The position numbers and the translations under genes are program-made. Below the pieces are notes generated by a model that saw nothing but the letters and a program-made list of their open reading frames with translations, was not told the origin of the DNA and did no database searches. A stretch of DNA of 64,000 nt, taken from assembly GCA_024364735.1 (NCBI GenBank), contig JAGFNQ010001614.1, forward strand, positions 745,756 to 809,755, written 5' to 3'. Of the stretch, positions 22,561 through 33,615 are shown one piece after another. Source of the stretch: Boesenbergia rotunda. Lineage: Eukaryota > Streptophyta > Magnoliopsida > Zingiberales > Zingiberaceae. Position 1 is the stretch's first letter. Each line of letters starts with the position of its first letter.

Positions 22561-22625
22561 GGCTTGGTGCAATGGTTAAGACATTGCTAGTGCAACTAGG
22601 AGGTTCAAGGTTCAATCCCTGCTTC
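22561..22625 (+). other. tRNA-like Pol III promoter segment in LTR 1
   Basis: TGGTGCAATGG at 22565-22575 fits the A box and GGTTCAATCC at 22609-22618 fits the B box, with 33 bp between them. The region is tRNA-like but lacks a foldable cloverleaf with an acceptor stem, so it is not called as a tRNA. It may be a SINE-derived piece carried by the LTR family. Confidence 0.6.
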
Positions 22626-22740
22626 CTCCCTTCTATATTTTCTTTTTATCACGTTTTGCACCAATCCAAGCCCATTAAGCCAAGCCCATCATGAAATTTC
22701 ATAATATTAATTATATTCCATGAGTTCATATATTTCATAA

Positions 22741-22930
22741 TATTTCATGAATTCCATAATATTTCATATTTATGAATTCATGATATTTCATAATATTTCA
22801 TGATACTATTTCATGAATTCCATAATATTTCATATTTATGAATTCATAATATTTCATAATATTTCATGATACTATTTCATGAATTCCATAATATTTCATA
22901 TTTATGAATTCATAATATTTCCTAATATTT
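22741..22930. repeat. AT-rich 66-bp tandem repeats near LTR 1 end
   Basis: Two and a half units built from ATTTCATGATACTATTTCAT, GAATTCCATAATATTTCATA and TTTATGAATTCATAATA are seen. LTR 2 has more copies at about 28060-28290. Confidence 0.85.
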
Positions 22931-22991
22931 CATATGGGAAATTTCGGGGTGTTACAATCCTCCCTACCTTATAAAAAGTTCGTCCCGAACT

Positions 22992-23129
22992 TTAAAATAA
23001 TTCCGGATGCTTTAATCGCATTGCCTCCTCTCGTTCCCACGTGGCTTCTTCGAATCGTTCGTTCCGCCACAGAACCTTTACTAAGGGTACTTCCTTGTTC
23101 CTTAGCTTTTTAACTTCCCGGTCTAAGTT
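22992..23129 (-). pseudogene. chromodomain tail of deleted chromovirus pol
   Basis: The minus-strand frame reads QNLDREVKKLRNKEVPLVKV, then WRNERFEEATWER, and ends KHPELF followed by TAA at 22992-22994. This is the C-terminal chromodomain of Tekay/Del-type integrase, thought to direct insertion to chromatin. It joins at about 23129 straight to the RT start (RIDDLF), so the rest of RT, RNase H and most of integrase are missing. Confidence 0.85.
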
Positions 23130-24928
23130 CTGAACAGGTCATCTATCCGGGGTAGAGGGTACCTGTTCTTGATAGTCACATTATTCAGTGCCCGATAGTC
23201 GATACACATTCGCATCGACCCATCCTTCTTTTCTTTTACAAACAGTACGGGAGCTCCCCAGGGGGAATGACTAGGGCGGATGAGTCCCTTGTCAAGAAGC
23301 TCTTGTAACTGCCCTTGTAATTCCTTTAATTCCGTCGGTGCCATACGGTATGGTGCCTTAGAAATGGGGTTAGTATCAGGAACTAACTCAATTGCAATTT
23401 CTATATCTCTTTCAGGTGCTAACCCTAGTAAGTCATCGGGAACTACCTCTGGGTAATTGCATACAACCTTAACGTCTTCTAGCTTTGGCCCCTCTGTAGG
23501 ACTGGTATCAACCACATGAGCTAGAAATCCAGAGCATCCCTTTTCTAACATTTTCCTTGCCTTCAGAGCCAACAAGAGTTTACTTGTCCTCTTCTTTGGC
23601 TCTCCGATAAATTCGAACAGAATTTCCGCCTCAGGTCGGAAGATAACTCTTCGTTTCCGGCACTCAATGGAGGCGTCATATTTGTTCAAGAAATCCATGC
23701 CCAATATCACATCATAATCTGACATATCAAGCACTATCAAATCGCAGTAGAGTTCCCTATCTGCGATTCTGATTGGTGCGACACGTAGTATTTGGGTAGA
23801 GGGCATCACCTCACCCGAGGGAAGTGCTGTCAGAAATTTGCAGTCCAAATCTTGCAGTGACATATTATTTCTTTTGGCATATTGCATAGAGATAAACGAA
23901 TGCGTTGCCCCAGTGTCAAATAAAGCAGTAGCATACTGACTGTAAATAAATATCTGACCTGTGACAACGGTAGAGGCATTCACCACTTCTTCTTTCGTAA
24001 GAGAGAAAACCCTGGCGTTTGTCGTGGCAGGCGGGGCTTCTAATCTCCCCTGGCATATATGTGTACCATCTATAGCTGCCTGCATCAGGTGTAACTGGGG
24101 AGGAGCACCTTTGTACTGATCATATTGCGGCTGAGGTGCTTTGGCTGCAGCAGGACACTCTCTGGCCATGTGTCCTTCCTTTCCGCAAGTATAGCATCTC
24201 CTAGCGCCTAAAAGGCATGTCCCTTGGTGCATCTCCCCACAATTGGCACATTGGGGATATTTAGGCTTCTTGCCTAAATAACCACTGGCAGATTTATCCC
24301 CTGGCTTTCTCTTTCCATTTTGGTTCTCCTTCCAGTGGGGGTTGCTATTTGGAGGTTTCTGACCTCCCGACTGATCCTGACACTTGCTGGCGGTCAGTGG
24401 TTGGCTCTGCGGGTTCATCTTCTTTAGATAATGCTCAGTAATAAGGGCACTGCTGAACAGCTCCTCTGCAGTCTGGGGCCAATTAACGCCACCAGCTACA
24501 TTCAGAGCTATCTCGGGCCTGAGCATCTTGAGCATTAATCTGACCCTTTCTTTCTCTGTACTGACCAGCTCCGGACATAATCGTGCCAGTCGGTTAAATT
24601 GCTTAACGGCATCGTTGACTGAGAGATTTCCCTGCCGGAATTCAGTGAACTCATCAAAGTGCCTGTTTGTGACTCGCATATTAAAGAATTCCTCCAGAAA
24701 TTCGGACTCAAAGTCCTTCCACTTCATCTGGTCCACTGATCTTCTAGCCTTTACCCGTTCCCACCACATCCTGGCGTCGCCAGTGAGGCAGAACGAGACA
24801 CATTTAATTTTCTCATGCTCAGGCCAGTCTAATAATTCCACTGTGCTCTCAACTGTCTTGAGCCAGGCCTGAGCATCCAGGGCTCGCAGGTGCCCGAGAA
24901 CTTTTTCGGCTTCAGTCTCTGCCACTGA
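23130..24928 (-). pseudogene. chromovirus gag, protease and RT stub
   Basis: The frame carries a capsid-like segment (CVSFCLTGDARMWWERVK, FESEFLEEFFNMRV), a CCHC zinc knuckle CYTCGKEGHMAREC near 24190, an aspartic protease centre ALFDTGATHSFIS near 23910, VILGMDFL near 23700, and the RT opening MRMCIDYRALNNVTIKNRYP, ending at RIDDLF. The open frame extends upstream past 24925 without an ATG; the natural start is probably in the 24930-25118 frame, with one frame change between them. RT palm residues are absent through the deletion at 23129. It could still supply Gag and protease in principle, but not replicate itself. Confidence 0.88.
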
Positions 24929-24929
24929 A

Positions 24930-25118
24930 TCAAATAGGCCTCCTGTCGGGCCCTCGGGCCGGAGTGTCCGGGGGTGCCTGTGCAGTTGGAGGCTCAGTAG
25001 GCATTACATTCTGACTTCCCTGCGGGGTTGCAGTGTTCCCCTGCTGGGTCCTCAGAGTGTTTATTATCTGCTGTTGTTCAGTGACCTGACGCTGCAGATC
25101 TGTGATCACTTGCATCAT
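24930..25118 (-). pseudogene. chromovirus gag N-terminus
   Basis: The frame begins MMQVITDLQRQVTEQQQIIN, a glutamine-rich coiled-coil-like start typical of Tekay-type gag, followed by a proline-rich stretch. It ends in TGA six bases before the larger gag frame becomes recognisable, so a single-base frame change probably splits one gene. Confidence 0.65.
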
Positions 25119-25227
25119 ATTAGGTGGGGGTACTGTCTCGTTACCCCCGATTGCTACGTCTTCTAGCCATGTCTATCATACAGGTGATAATTAAAATAAC
25201 ATAAGAATTATCACTACTTTCATTTGT

Positions 25228-25330
25228 TATGCAAGCATAAATCATCTCTATATTATGCAAGCATAAATCATCTATATCTCATGCAAGCATATATCATCTC
25301 TATATTATGCAAGCATAACCATCTCTATTA
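25228..25330. repeat. 28-bp tandem repeats in chromovirus leader
   Basis: Four diverged units of ATGCAAGCATAAATCATCTC lie between gag and the primer binding site. No coding sequence is seen in 25119-25430. Confidence 0.75.
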
Positions 25331-25508
25331 ATATCATTACTGTACATGAAATAATATAAGCGAGTTAGGATTTCTTACTTGGAAGCGCAGGAAGAAGCTT
25401 GATGTGTGTGTGGTGGAGGGGAAATCTGCTCTGATACCAACCTGTAACGCCCGCCCTTATATCTACCCTCGGGGCGGGGTTACGTACATTCTTCAATCAT
25501 ATAGTAAT

Positions 25509-25565
25509 NNNNNNNNNNNNNNNNNNNNNNNNNNNNNNNNNNNNNNNNNNNNNNNNNNNNNNNNN
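25509..25565. other. assembly gap (57 Ns)
   Basis: The flanking words ATAGTAAT and TCATAAGCATG are about 390 bp apart in LTR 1, so the gap length is not the real distance. Confidence 0.95.
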
Positions 25566-26104
25566 TCATAAGCATGAGTTCATCAAAGCATGTTAAACAT
25601 CCAAGTTTCTAACATGCAGTATCAAGTACCTCAAGCATACTCTTCACATATTATAAATATTTTCAATGAATGTTTCAAACATTTCCATAATGGTATTACT
25701 TAAAAATACATCCATATCATATTGGGCCCTGTTGTGTACCAACTATCGCGCGGAACTATTGCGCGTTCCCTAATGAATTGGGGTAGCGAGCCACCAAGTC
25801 ATTAGAGCAGGACCCTTCCGTCCTATCGGAGCCACGTTAACATGCACCCCGGATTTGTTTAACGACCCCCTTCCGAGTCGGGTACACAACTTAAAAGTAA
25901 AATACTTATCATGCTGTTACATATATGCTAAGGAATACTCCATATTTACTCTTATGGGACACACCACTCTTCAAGGGTGCTCTTGATCCCCTAGGGACAC
26001 ACCACACATTCGGGTGCTCTTGATCCCATACTATTTGAGTATCCCTTCAAACATTTTAACATATCACATGCAATTTCATAAGTGTGCCCCATGGGCTATA
26101 AGGC

Positions 26105-26340
26105 ATGCTCATACATACATCATATTTCATGCATGTCCATACATACATCATATTTCATACTTGTTCATACATGCATCATATTTCATACATGTTTATACAT
26201 ACATCATATTTCATACTTGTTCATACATGCATCATATTTCATACATGTTTATACATACATCATATTTCATACTTGTTCATACATATATCATATTCCATAC
26301 ATGTTCATACATACTTCATCATGCATCATATTTCAACCAC
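26105..26340. repeat. CATACATCATATTTCATAC tandem array, second copy
   Basis: This is almost identical in order and variants to the array at 20949-21180 in LTR 1, consistent with the two LTR left halves being recent copies. Confidence 0.9.
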
Positions 26341-27801
26341 TTAACCTACCTTAGACCTGACAAGCTTTGGTCACATAGGTCATACTCATATCGTAGGAAG
26401 TGGTAGCATGCTATCAATTAAGATTTCAATCAGACATCTCATTTAAACACCTCATACATAAACATATCAAAGCATGCTAACAATTAAGGTTTCCTTATCA
26501 ACCATTCCATTTAACACTACATACATACACATATGATCATCCCCAACCATAAACATATATCATAGGGTAGTTTGACCTTTACAAACCCTAGTCCTAGTGG
26601 GTTGGCCGAAACATCAAGAGTAGGGAAATATCAGGACTTTTGCATTAATCATTCACACATACATTTATTCAAACACCTCATACATATACATATGATTATC
26701 CCCAACCATAAACATATATCATAGGATAATTAATTTTCACAAACCCTAAAGTCTATGCCTTGGCCGAAAGTCCTATGATAGGGCAAGTTCAATTTTTTGG
26801 CAATGAAATATTCACACAACCATCTATACAACACCTTGTATACACTATCATACAATATACTAAGCATGGATACATTATGTGATAATTCAATCCTCACTAA
26901 CCCTAATTCCTAGGTCTTGGCCGAAACCCATCAAAACCCTAACCCTAGTTTCATAGGGTAGGAGTATCAAATATTCATACAAACATATATTCAAACACTT
27001 GATCTACATTCCTAAGCATGAATCCATTATAGAAAATCATAAAATCCCCAAACCCTAATTTCTATCATGCTTGGCCGAAAGTTGTAGGGCACTAAAACCC
27101 TAATTCTTATTATCACACATGATGGAAAAATAACATAAATTCATACCCTAAGTTCCTAGGGATATCCTCATGCATCAAGAAGCAACCAAAGCCCATAAGT
27201 GGTGGTGGCCGAAACTTTGTAGGGTACCAAACCCTAACTTTTGTTTTTTCCAAAAATTTGGAAACATCACATATGAGTATAAAGTTCCTAGGGGTACTAG
27301 CATGCATCAAAGTATGATCAAAAGCCTTCTCTTGGACCCCCTTACAAGGAGTGGCCGAAACTTCCACTAGGGAAGTTCTTGTGAATTTTCCAAAGAACAA
27401 AACAAGCAAACATTCAATAGCGATTATGCCACAGGCGAGAGGATACTTACATCCTTTCGCTTGGATTTCTCTTTCTCTTACTCCGTAGGGTACCCTAGAT
27501 TTGTAGGGCAAGTGAAAATCCTTTCCGAATCTTCTCTAGGGCTCCTTAGACTTAGTAGTGGCAAGAACCTTCAAAGGTCTTCTTCCTTCCAACTTTTCTA
27601 GGGCTAGAACCCTAGACTTGATTTTCGAAAATGAGAAGGAGAGGGGGAGAGGGTCTCGGTGGGAAGAGTGAAGAGGAAGAAGAAAAGAAGAGAAGGAAGT
27701 TACTCCAACTTCCCCTTATTTATACTTTTCTCATGAAAAGACATGTCTCTTCACTCTTACACACTTAACAAGCATGTTTCTCATCCTCTCAACAAGAAAC
27801 A

Positions 27802-27868
27802 ATGCTTGGTGTAGTGGTTAAGACATGGAGAGTGCAACTAGGAGGTTCAAGGTTCAATCCTTGCCCCC
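27802..27868 (+). other. tRNA-like Pol III promoter segment in LTR 2
   Basis: A box TGGTGTAGTGG at 27807-27817 and B box GGTTCAATCC at 27851-27860 are intact, although the surrounding LTR 2 sequence differs from LTR 1. Confidence 0.6.
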
Positions 27869-28059
27869 TCCTTTTTATCACCTTTTGCACTAATCCATAT
27901 CAAAGCCCATTAAGCCAAGTCCATCATGAAATTTCATAATATTTCATGTTTATGAATTCATAATATTTTCTAATATTTTTCCTGAATTCATAACATTATT
28001 TACATAATATTTTATAAATATTATTCACATAATATTTCATGATAATAATATTTCATGAA

Positions 28060-28290
28060 TTCAATAATATTGCATATTTATGAATTCATAATATTTCATA
28101 ACATTTCATGATACTATTTCATGAATTCCATAATATTTCATATTTATGAATTCATAATATTTCATAATATTTCATGATACTATTTCATGAATTCCATAAT
28201 ATTTCATATTTATGAATTCATAATATTTCATAATATTTCATGATACTATTTCATGAATTTCACCATATTTCATATTCATGAATTTATATA
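28060..28290. repeat. AT-rich 66-bp tandem repeats near LTR 2 end
   Basis: More than three units of the element seen at 22741-22930, starting with ATTTCATGATACTATTTCAT. EcoRI-like GAATTC occurs once or twice in each unit. Confidence 0.85.
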
Positions 28291-29170
28291 TTTCCTAATA
28301 TTTCATATGGGAAATTTCGGGGTGTTACATTACTTAGGTCAGGTACAAGCCCATTCATAATGTAAAATAGTTTCACATGCTTCTTTCATTCATAAAACAT
28401 ACATGGCATAATTAAAGACATAAACAGGATCCTATTACATGGGGCATGGTATAAAACATACTTAACATTTCATCATTCATACTTAATGCATAACATCATC
28501 ATTATGCCTCGAAGGCATGAACCTTATCTTCATTCATCATTTTCATTCATAAGACATGACATACATACATAATTATGCCTCCAGGCATAAACATCATCTT
28601 GGTTGATAAAGCTTACATGGTCATGGTACACAAGGTAAACATGGATTTCTTACATGATACATATCATCTAGCATACATAATCATAGTATCCATCATAGAG
28701 CATGCATGGGTAAGATTCATATGAACATGATACATACTACTTAGGTTCATGACATTCATCATAGAACATGCATAGACCTTCATAACCATATATCTATTAT
28801 AGGCATTTAACATCCTACATGCATTATTCTATATAACATGAAGCCTACATCAATTACATATGTTCATGGTATATGGTCTAAAACATTCATGAATAGACAT
28901 AGCACATAACCTAAACATACAAAGTCATGATACATAACACATAAAGCTAGGGTTTAAGGTAACATAAAAAAAATCTTACAACATGATTAAACATATACAT
29001 ACATCATAGTAAACTATAAACAAGTATCCTTGAGACCTTAACCCAACCCAAACCCTAGATTATGGACTTGGCCGAAAGTTCAATAGGAGGAGGCTCCATT
29101 ATTCAATCAACATGAAAGGTTCCATAAGTAAAAGAAAGCTCATACATTACATACAATGCCATAGGGAGCC

Positions 29171-31830
29171 TGTAACGCCCGACCTTATATCTACCCTAAA
29201 GGCGGGGTTACGGGTCCATACATTCGTATCATATTATCAAGTTAAGCATGTATATCCAAACAAAACAGATACATACAAGAAATGTAGTAGGCATGCCTAT
29301 TGAAGACTAATTTACTAAGCATGGTTTTTCATTTCTTTTATATCTACATGCATTTACAACCTAATAGGAAGATCATGTAACACACTAAAGCATGGAATAA
29401 ACATGGTTGAACAAGATATAACATAGGAATATAGCAAGAGTTATCTAGTCTTAGATACATGCAAAGGAAGCATTCTTAAGAAACAGAAAATAGTAATTAC
29501 CTAGTATTTTCCTTAGCATGCATTCTATAATAATTAAACATTAATGATAGTATTATCTAGCATAACATAGGTTCCATATCACTAACTCAATCACAGTAGA
29601 GTAGTCATGATCATCACCCATTCAGAGTATAGCAATACAATTTCAATAGTAATTATGGGAAGCAGTTTAGATTCTAGACAAAACAAGGTAGATAGAATCT
29701 TTCGTTCTTTCCCGAGCCATCACCACACACATCCTCCAACCTTCCCTCTGCCTCTTCCTTTAGTTCGAGTATTTCTTACCGCTATCTGCAGCATAAGAAA
29801 AATAACAGGAACTAGTAAGCAAAACATGCTTAGTAAGAATCCGGGCCTACTCGCAAAATCCATATCAATACATCTTATCATGTACACAATAATCAGATAG
29901 AATTATCAGCATCATAAGCATCTCATCAAAGCATCATAAACATCACATCAATTTATCTCTAAGTACTTTACGGAACAAGATTACATGATGAGAAATGTTT
30001 TTCAAAAAGGTTCCATAATGGTAAGTACTTCAAAATATCATATCATCATCAGGGCCCAGTTGTCGTACCACATCATGCGCGTTCCCTAATAAATTGGGGT
30101 AGCGAGCCACCAATCTAATTAGAGCAGGACCCTTCCGTCCTACCAATGCCATGACCTTAACATGCTCATTGGATTTGTTTAACGACCCCCTTCCGAGTTG
30201 GGTACACAACTTTCCAAAGTAAAGTAATTTATCATGCAATTACTCATATATGTATATGCCTAAAGGTACTCTTAATCACTTCTCAAAGGGACACACCACA
30301 CATTCGGGTGCTCTTGATCCCCTAGGGACACACCACGCATTCGGGTGCTCTTGATCCCAGTTTCAATAGAGTATCCTTTTTAAGCATATTATCAACCACA
30401 TCATGTTCATGTCATAAGAGTGCCCCATGGGCTATAAGGCATGCTTTTATACCTAACAAGATAGGTCACATAATTTATACACACATCACATATGTAGTAG
30501 CATGCTTCATGGTCTCATTGGGTACTTCTCAACCCCAGGACTAGGGTTGGCCGAAACATACAAGTAAGGGAGTTTGGTTTTCAAATCAAGCATTCATTCA
30601 AGCATTCTTACAAACACCTCAAGTACATTTCATGTAACAATGTAAACATGGTTTAAACCTCAAAGTGGGGTTAGCATCCACTAACCCTAATTTACAAGGG
30701 TTTGGCCGAAACCTTGTAGGGTACCAAACCCTAATTTTGTCCTTCCAAAAATTTGGAAACATCACATATGAGTATACCCTAGGTCTTAAGGGTTGTTTTC
30801 ATGTATTGAAAAAAATTCCACACACATCCCTTAGGGTGTGGCCGAAACCCATTAAAGGACAAAACCCTAGGTTTTGTTCTTGACACCATGAAGAAAATCC
30901 ATCTACATGTATACCCTAAGTCTTAAGGTCTTCCCATGCATCAAAGTTGGATCAAAAACCTTCTCTTGGACCCCTTACAAGAGTTGGCCGAAACTTCCAT
31001 TAGGGAAGTTCTTGTGAATTTTCAAAAGGATGAAACAAACATACATTCAATAACCATTATGCCACAGGCGAGAGGATACTTACATCCTAGCGCTGGAAAT
31101 TTCGCCTTCTCTTAAACCGTAGGGTACCCTACACTTGGAGGGTATGTGAACACCCTTTTCTTCCAATTTTTCTCTCTAGTGTTCCTTGGACTTAGTAGAG
31201 AACAATGGCACTTAAACTTTCCTTCTTGAAATTGCCTTAGGTTTAGAATCCTAGGGTTGGAAATTTCGAAAATACAAGGAAGAGGGCAATGGGGTTTCGG
31301 TTTTGGAAGAGTGAGGAAGAAGATAAAAAAAAGAGGAAGTTATTCCAACTCCCTTATTTATACTTCTCTCATGAAAAGACATGTCTCTTCACTCTTACAC
31401 ACTTAACAAGCATGTTTCTTATTCTCTCAACAAGAAACAATGCTTGGTGTAGTGGTTAAGACATGGAGAGTGCAACTAGGAGGTTCAAGGTTCAATCCTT
31501 GCTCCCTCCTTTTTATCACCTTTTGCACTCATCCATATCAAAGCCCATTAAGCCAAGCCCATCATGAAATTTCCTAATATGAATAATATTTTATGAATTC
31601 AGAATATTTCATAATATTCCAAAAATATTATTTCATAATATTTTTAATATTCCATATTCATGAATATAATATTTCATGCTAATATTTCATGATAATAATA
31701 TTTCATGAATATAATATTTCATGTATTCATGACATTTCATAGCATGTGATTGCATGAAATTTATATCATTTTATTATAACCATTTTCATACATTGTCATG
31801 ATTTTACATTGACAAATTTGGGGTGTTACA
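29171..31830 (-). mobile_element. solo chromovirus LTR with 5-bp target duplication
   Basis: The sequence begins TGTAACGCCCG, ends GGGGTGTTACA and is flanked by GAGCC at 29166-29170 and 31831-31835. It has the family landmarks: stem-loop 30086-30122, Pol III boxes at 31445-31455 and 31489-31498, and an AT-rich end. No internal region is present, so it is the product of LTR-LTR recombination after insertion into an older LTR. Confidence 0.93.
31440..31506 (+). other. tRNA-like Pol III promoter segment in solo LTR
   Basis: A box TGGTGTAGTGG and B box GGTTCAATCC have the same spacing as in LTR 2. The segment starts just after AACAAGAAACAA, as in the other copies. Confidence 0.6.
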
Positions 31831-33157
31831 GAGCCATTAGACCCCATGATTAGGGATAACCCTAGGTTTTTAGCCCCACTAATTGACCTTGGCTGAAACC
31901 CTATAGGGTCCCAAGTACATAGAAAAATTCATACAATTCCCAATTTACATCTAACACCTTACATACAACCCCATAGGAACCATTAGAACCTTTGCTTGAA
32001 GTTAGCCCTAACCCCTTGCCCCATAACCTAACTTGGCCGAAACTTACAAGGGTCATATGGCATGTAAAAGTTCACATAAATCACCATTAACATTCATTGC
32101 ATCATGAGAAAACATAAGAAATATTATTAGAGGGTTAGACCTAATCCCAACCCTAGGAATAGGGAGGTGGCCGAAAACCCTAGAGGGTCTTAGGGTGCTA
32201 CAAAATTTCCCAAAATCATAATTTCTACTTTACTTATCATAAGAAAATATTAGGAAACATAGGTGGGGTTTTTAACATCATCTTAGACCCAAAAACATGC
32301 CTTGGCCGAAAGTTTAAGAGACCCTAATCCATTGTTTTCTCAATACAAATCCCAAACAATCATCTTAAATCATGATAAACGCATAAACTATTATACCACA
32401 GGTGAGGAAGACTTACCTTGGTTTATCTTGGTTATAACCTTGAATAGAGAAGCAAAAGAAAACCTCCTTGACCTTAGATCACCCCTAGCCCTTGTAGCCT
32501 TCTTGGAAGCCCTTAGATCTTGAAGAAGAAGCCTTCTTGTGAAGTTTTTCCAAAGGAGAAACCCCTTTGTGGGTTTCGGCTAGAAGGAGAAAGGAGAGGA
32601 AAAGAGAGAGCTTTGATGGAAGAAGAAACAAAGACTTAAGTGCTAAGTTGTCTCTTCCCTTCCCCTCTCTTTTATACTACATGAAGGGGCAAGTGAAGGG
32701 GCATGGTGCCTCTTCTCTTGATGACTCTTCACTTCCTTTAGCCTCAACTAAAATCCTCTTCCTTTTCCATTAGCACTCCCTTGCTAGGTGAATTGGTTAG
32801 GATATGCATGGTGATACACTAGGTCCAAGGTTCAAACCTTGGTGCATGCACTTCTTTTTATTACTTTTATAATTATTTTTGCCAAGGCCCATATAAGAGT
32901 CCACTAAGGTTTATATTAATATTTCTAATTGAAATCCATTTTCCTTCATGATAAAATTTTACCTATGGTCCCTTAATGGCCATGGTATTAGAAGGGCCCA
33001 TGTTAGGCCCATTATTACTTAGCTTCTTAATCTATATGGAAAATCATGGATAATCATGCTAAGGTTCATACTAGTGTCCCTATGTTTCTCGAGAATCTAT
33101 CTAGGCATGATTAATATTTTAAAGAAAAATATTGAGAAAATTTTACGGGTCGTTACA

Positions 33158-33560
33158 TCTTGGACCATTAAGCCCATCTCATTGGCTTCTTCTTCTTCCT
33201 CCACTCGTGTAGGGTTTTCATGAAACACTATCATCTTGCTCCATAGTTTATGTGCATTTTTGTACTCACCTACATGGCTAATCACATTATTAGGCAAAAC
33301 ATTAAGTAGAATTGATATTACCTTATCATTTGCCTTTGACTGCGTTTATTGCTCCTTATTCCAATATCGTGGTCGGAGCTTTTTCCCGTGTTTATCATTT
33401 GGAACTTCAAATGGCTCTTCTAGCGCGATCATGAAATTCCAATCCATGCCGAACCATGTCTTTGTCCGCATTCTCCAATAATCGAAACTCTCGCGGTTAT
33501 AGGGAGGTGGAACATTGATGTCATCCCCTAATGTTTCTTCAATCACCATTTCTTCTACCT
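33158..33560 (-). pseudogene. Ty1-copia gag, cut by LTR insertion and one nonsense codon
   Basis: The minus-strand frame reads ESFDYWRMRTKTWFGMDWN near 33480, then PRYWNKEQ, a TAA at 33346-33348, and continues in the same frame with ANDKVISILLN, VGEYKNAHKLWSKM and NPTRVEEEEEANEMG until the LTR end at 33157 interrupts it. The pattern is the UBN2-type copia gag of the SIRE kind. The start is probably the ATG near 33552. The remainder, zinc knuckle and pol are not adjacent. Confidence 0.8.
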
Positions 33561-33615
33561 TTTGGCTCTGTCGACTGTTAGTCCGTAGACAAGCGAACCT
33601 CGCTCTGATACCACT

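Larger units (their letters stand above)
19954..22956 (-). repeat. chromovirus LTR 1 (3' LTR, 3003 bp)
   Basis: Plus-strand ends are TGTAACGCCCGCC and GGGGTGTTACA. Landmarks inside are an AAGCA-loop-TGCTT hairpin near 20325, a long stem-loop at 20614-20649, a CATACAT-rich tandem array at 20949-21180, repeated CCCTA-GGCCGAAA segments at 21430-22130, a Pol III-box segment at 22561-22625, and AT-rich 66-bp repeats at 22741-22930. Confidence 0.88.
19954..28329 (-). mobile_element. chromodomain Ty3-gypsy (Tekay/Del-like) element, internally deleted
   Basis: Two LTRs (19954-22956 and 25443-28329) flank a 2.5-kb interior. On the minus strand it has a primer binding site next to the right LTR (25431-25440, CTGATACCAA complement), gag, protease, the start of RT, then directly the chromodomain tail and a PPT complement at 22957. 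Flanks are ATACT on the left and TTACT on the right, an imperfect match, and the left flank is copia pol while the right flank is another LTR. The element is therefore non-autonomous and possibly recombinant. Confidence 0.85.
25443..28329 (-). repeat. chromovirus LTR 2 (5' LTR) with assembly gap; mosaic
   Basis: The left 1.6 kb is nearly identical to LTR 1, but after about 27071 (left of TTGGCCGAAAG) it no longer matches LTR 1 and instead resembles LTR 3 (the TTTGGAAACATCACATATGA block, the TGGACCCC-TTACAAG block and the ACAGGCGAGAGGATAC block). It lacks 70 bp present in LTR 1 near 21530. Fifty-seven Ns at 25509-25565 replace about 390 bp of LTR 1. The stem-loop is at 25770-25805, Pol III boxes at 27807-27817 and 27851-27860. 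Confidence 0.85.
28330..33157 (-). repeat. related chromovirus-type LTR, interrupted by a solo LTR and left-truncated
   Basis: The parts 28330-29170 and 31836-33157 together form one diverged LTR with GGCCGAAA words, an AGGTGAGGAAGACTTAC block at 32400 and the end GGGTCGTTACA at 33157. Its minus-strand start TGTAACGACCCG sits inside a copia gag frame at 33158. No TGTAACGCCC start is found at its left, where it abuts LTR 2 at 28330, so it is truncated. Degenerate Pol III boxes lie at 32785-32838 (B box GGTTCAAACC at 32829). No protein-coding sequence is seen. Confidence 0.75.

Noticed and set aside
22561..22625. A canonical tRNA gene
   Set aside because: A and B boxes are present but I cannot form an acceptor stem and anticodon arm, and the copies sit at a fixed place in LTRs.
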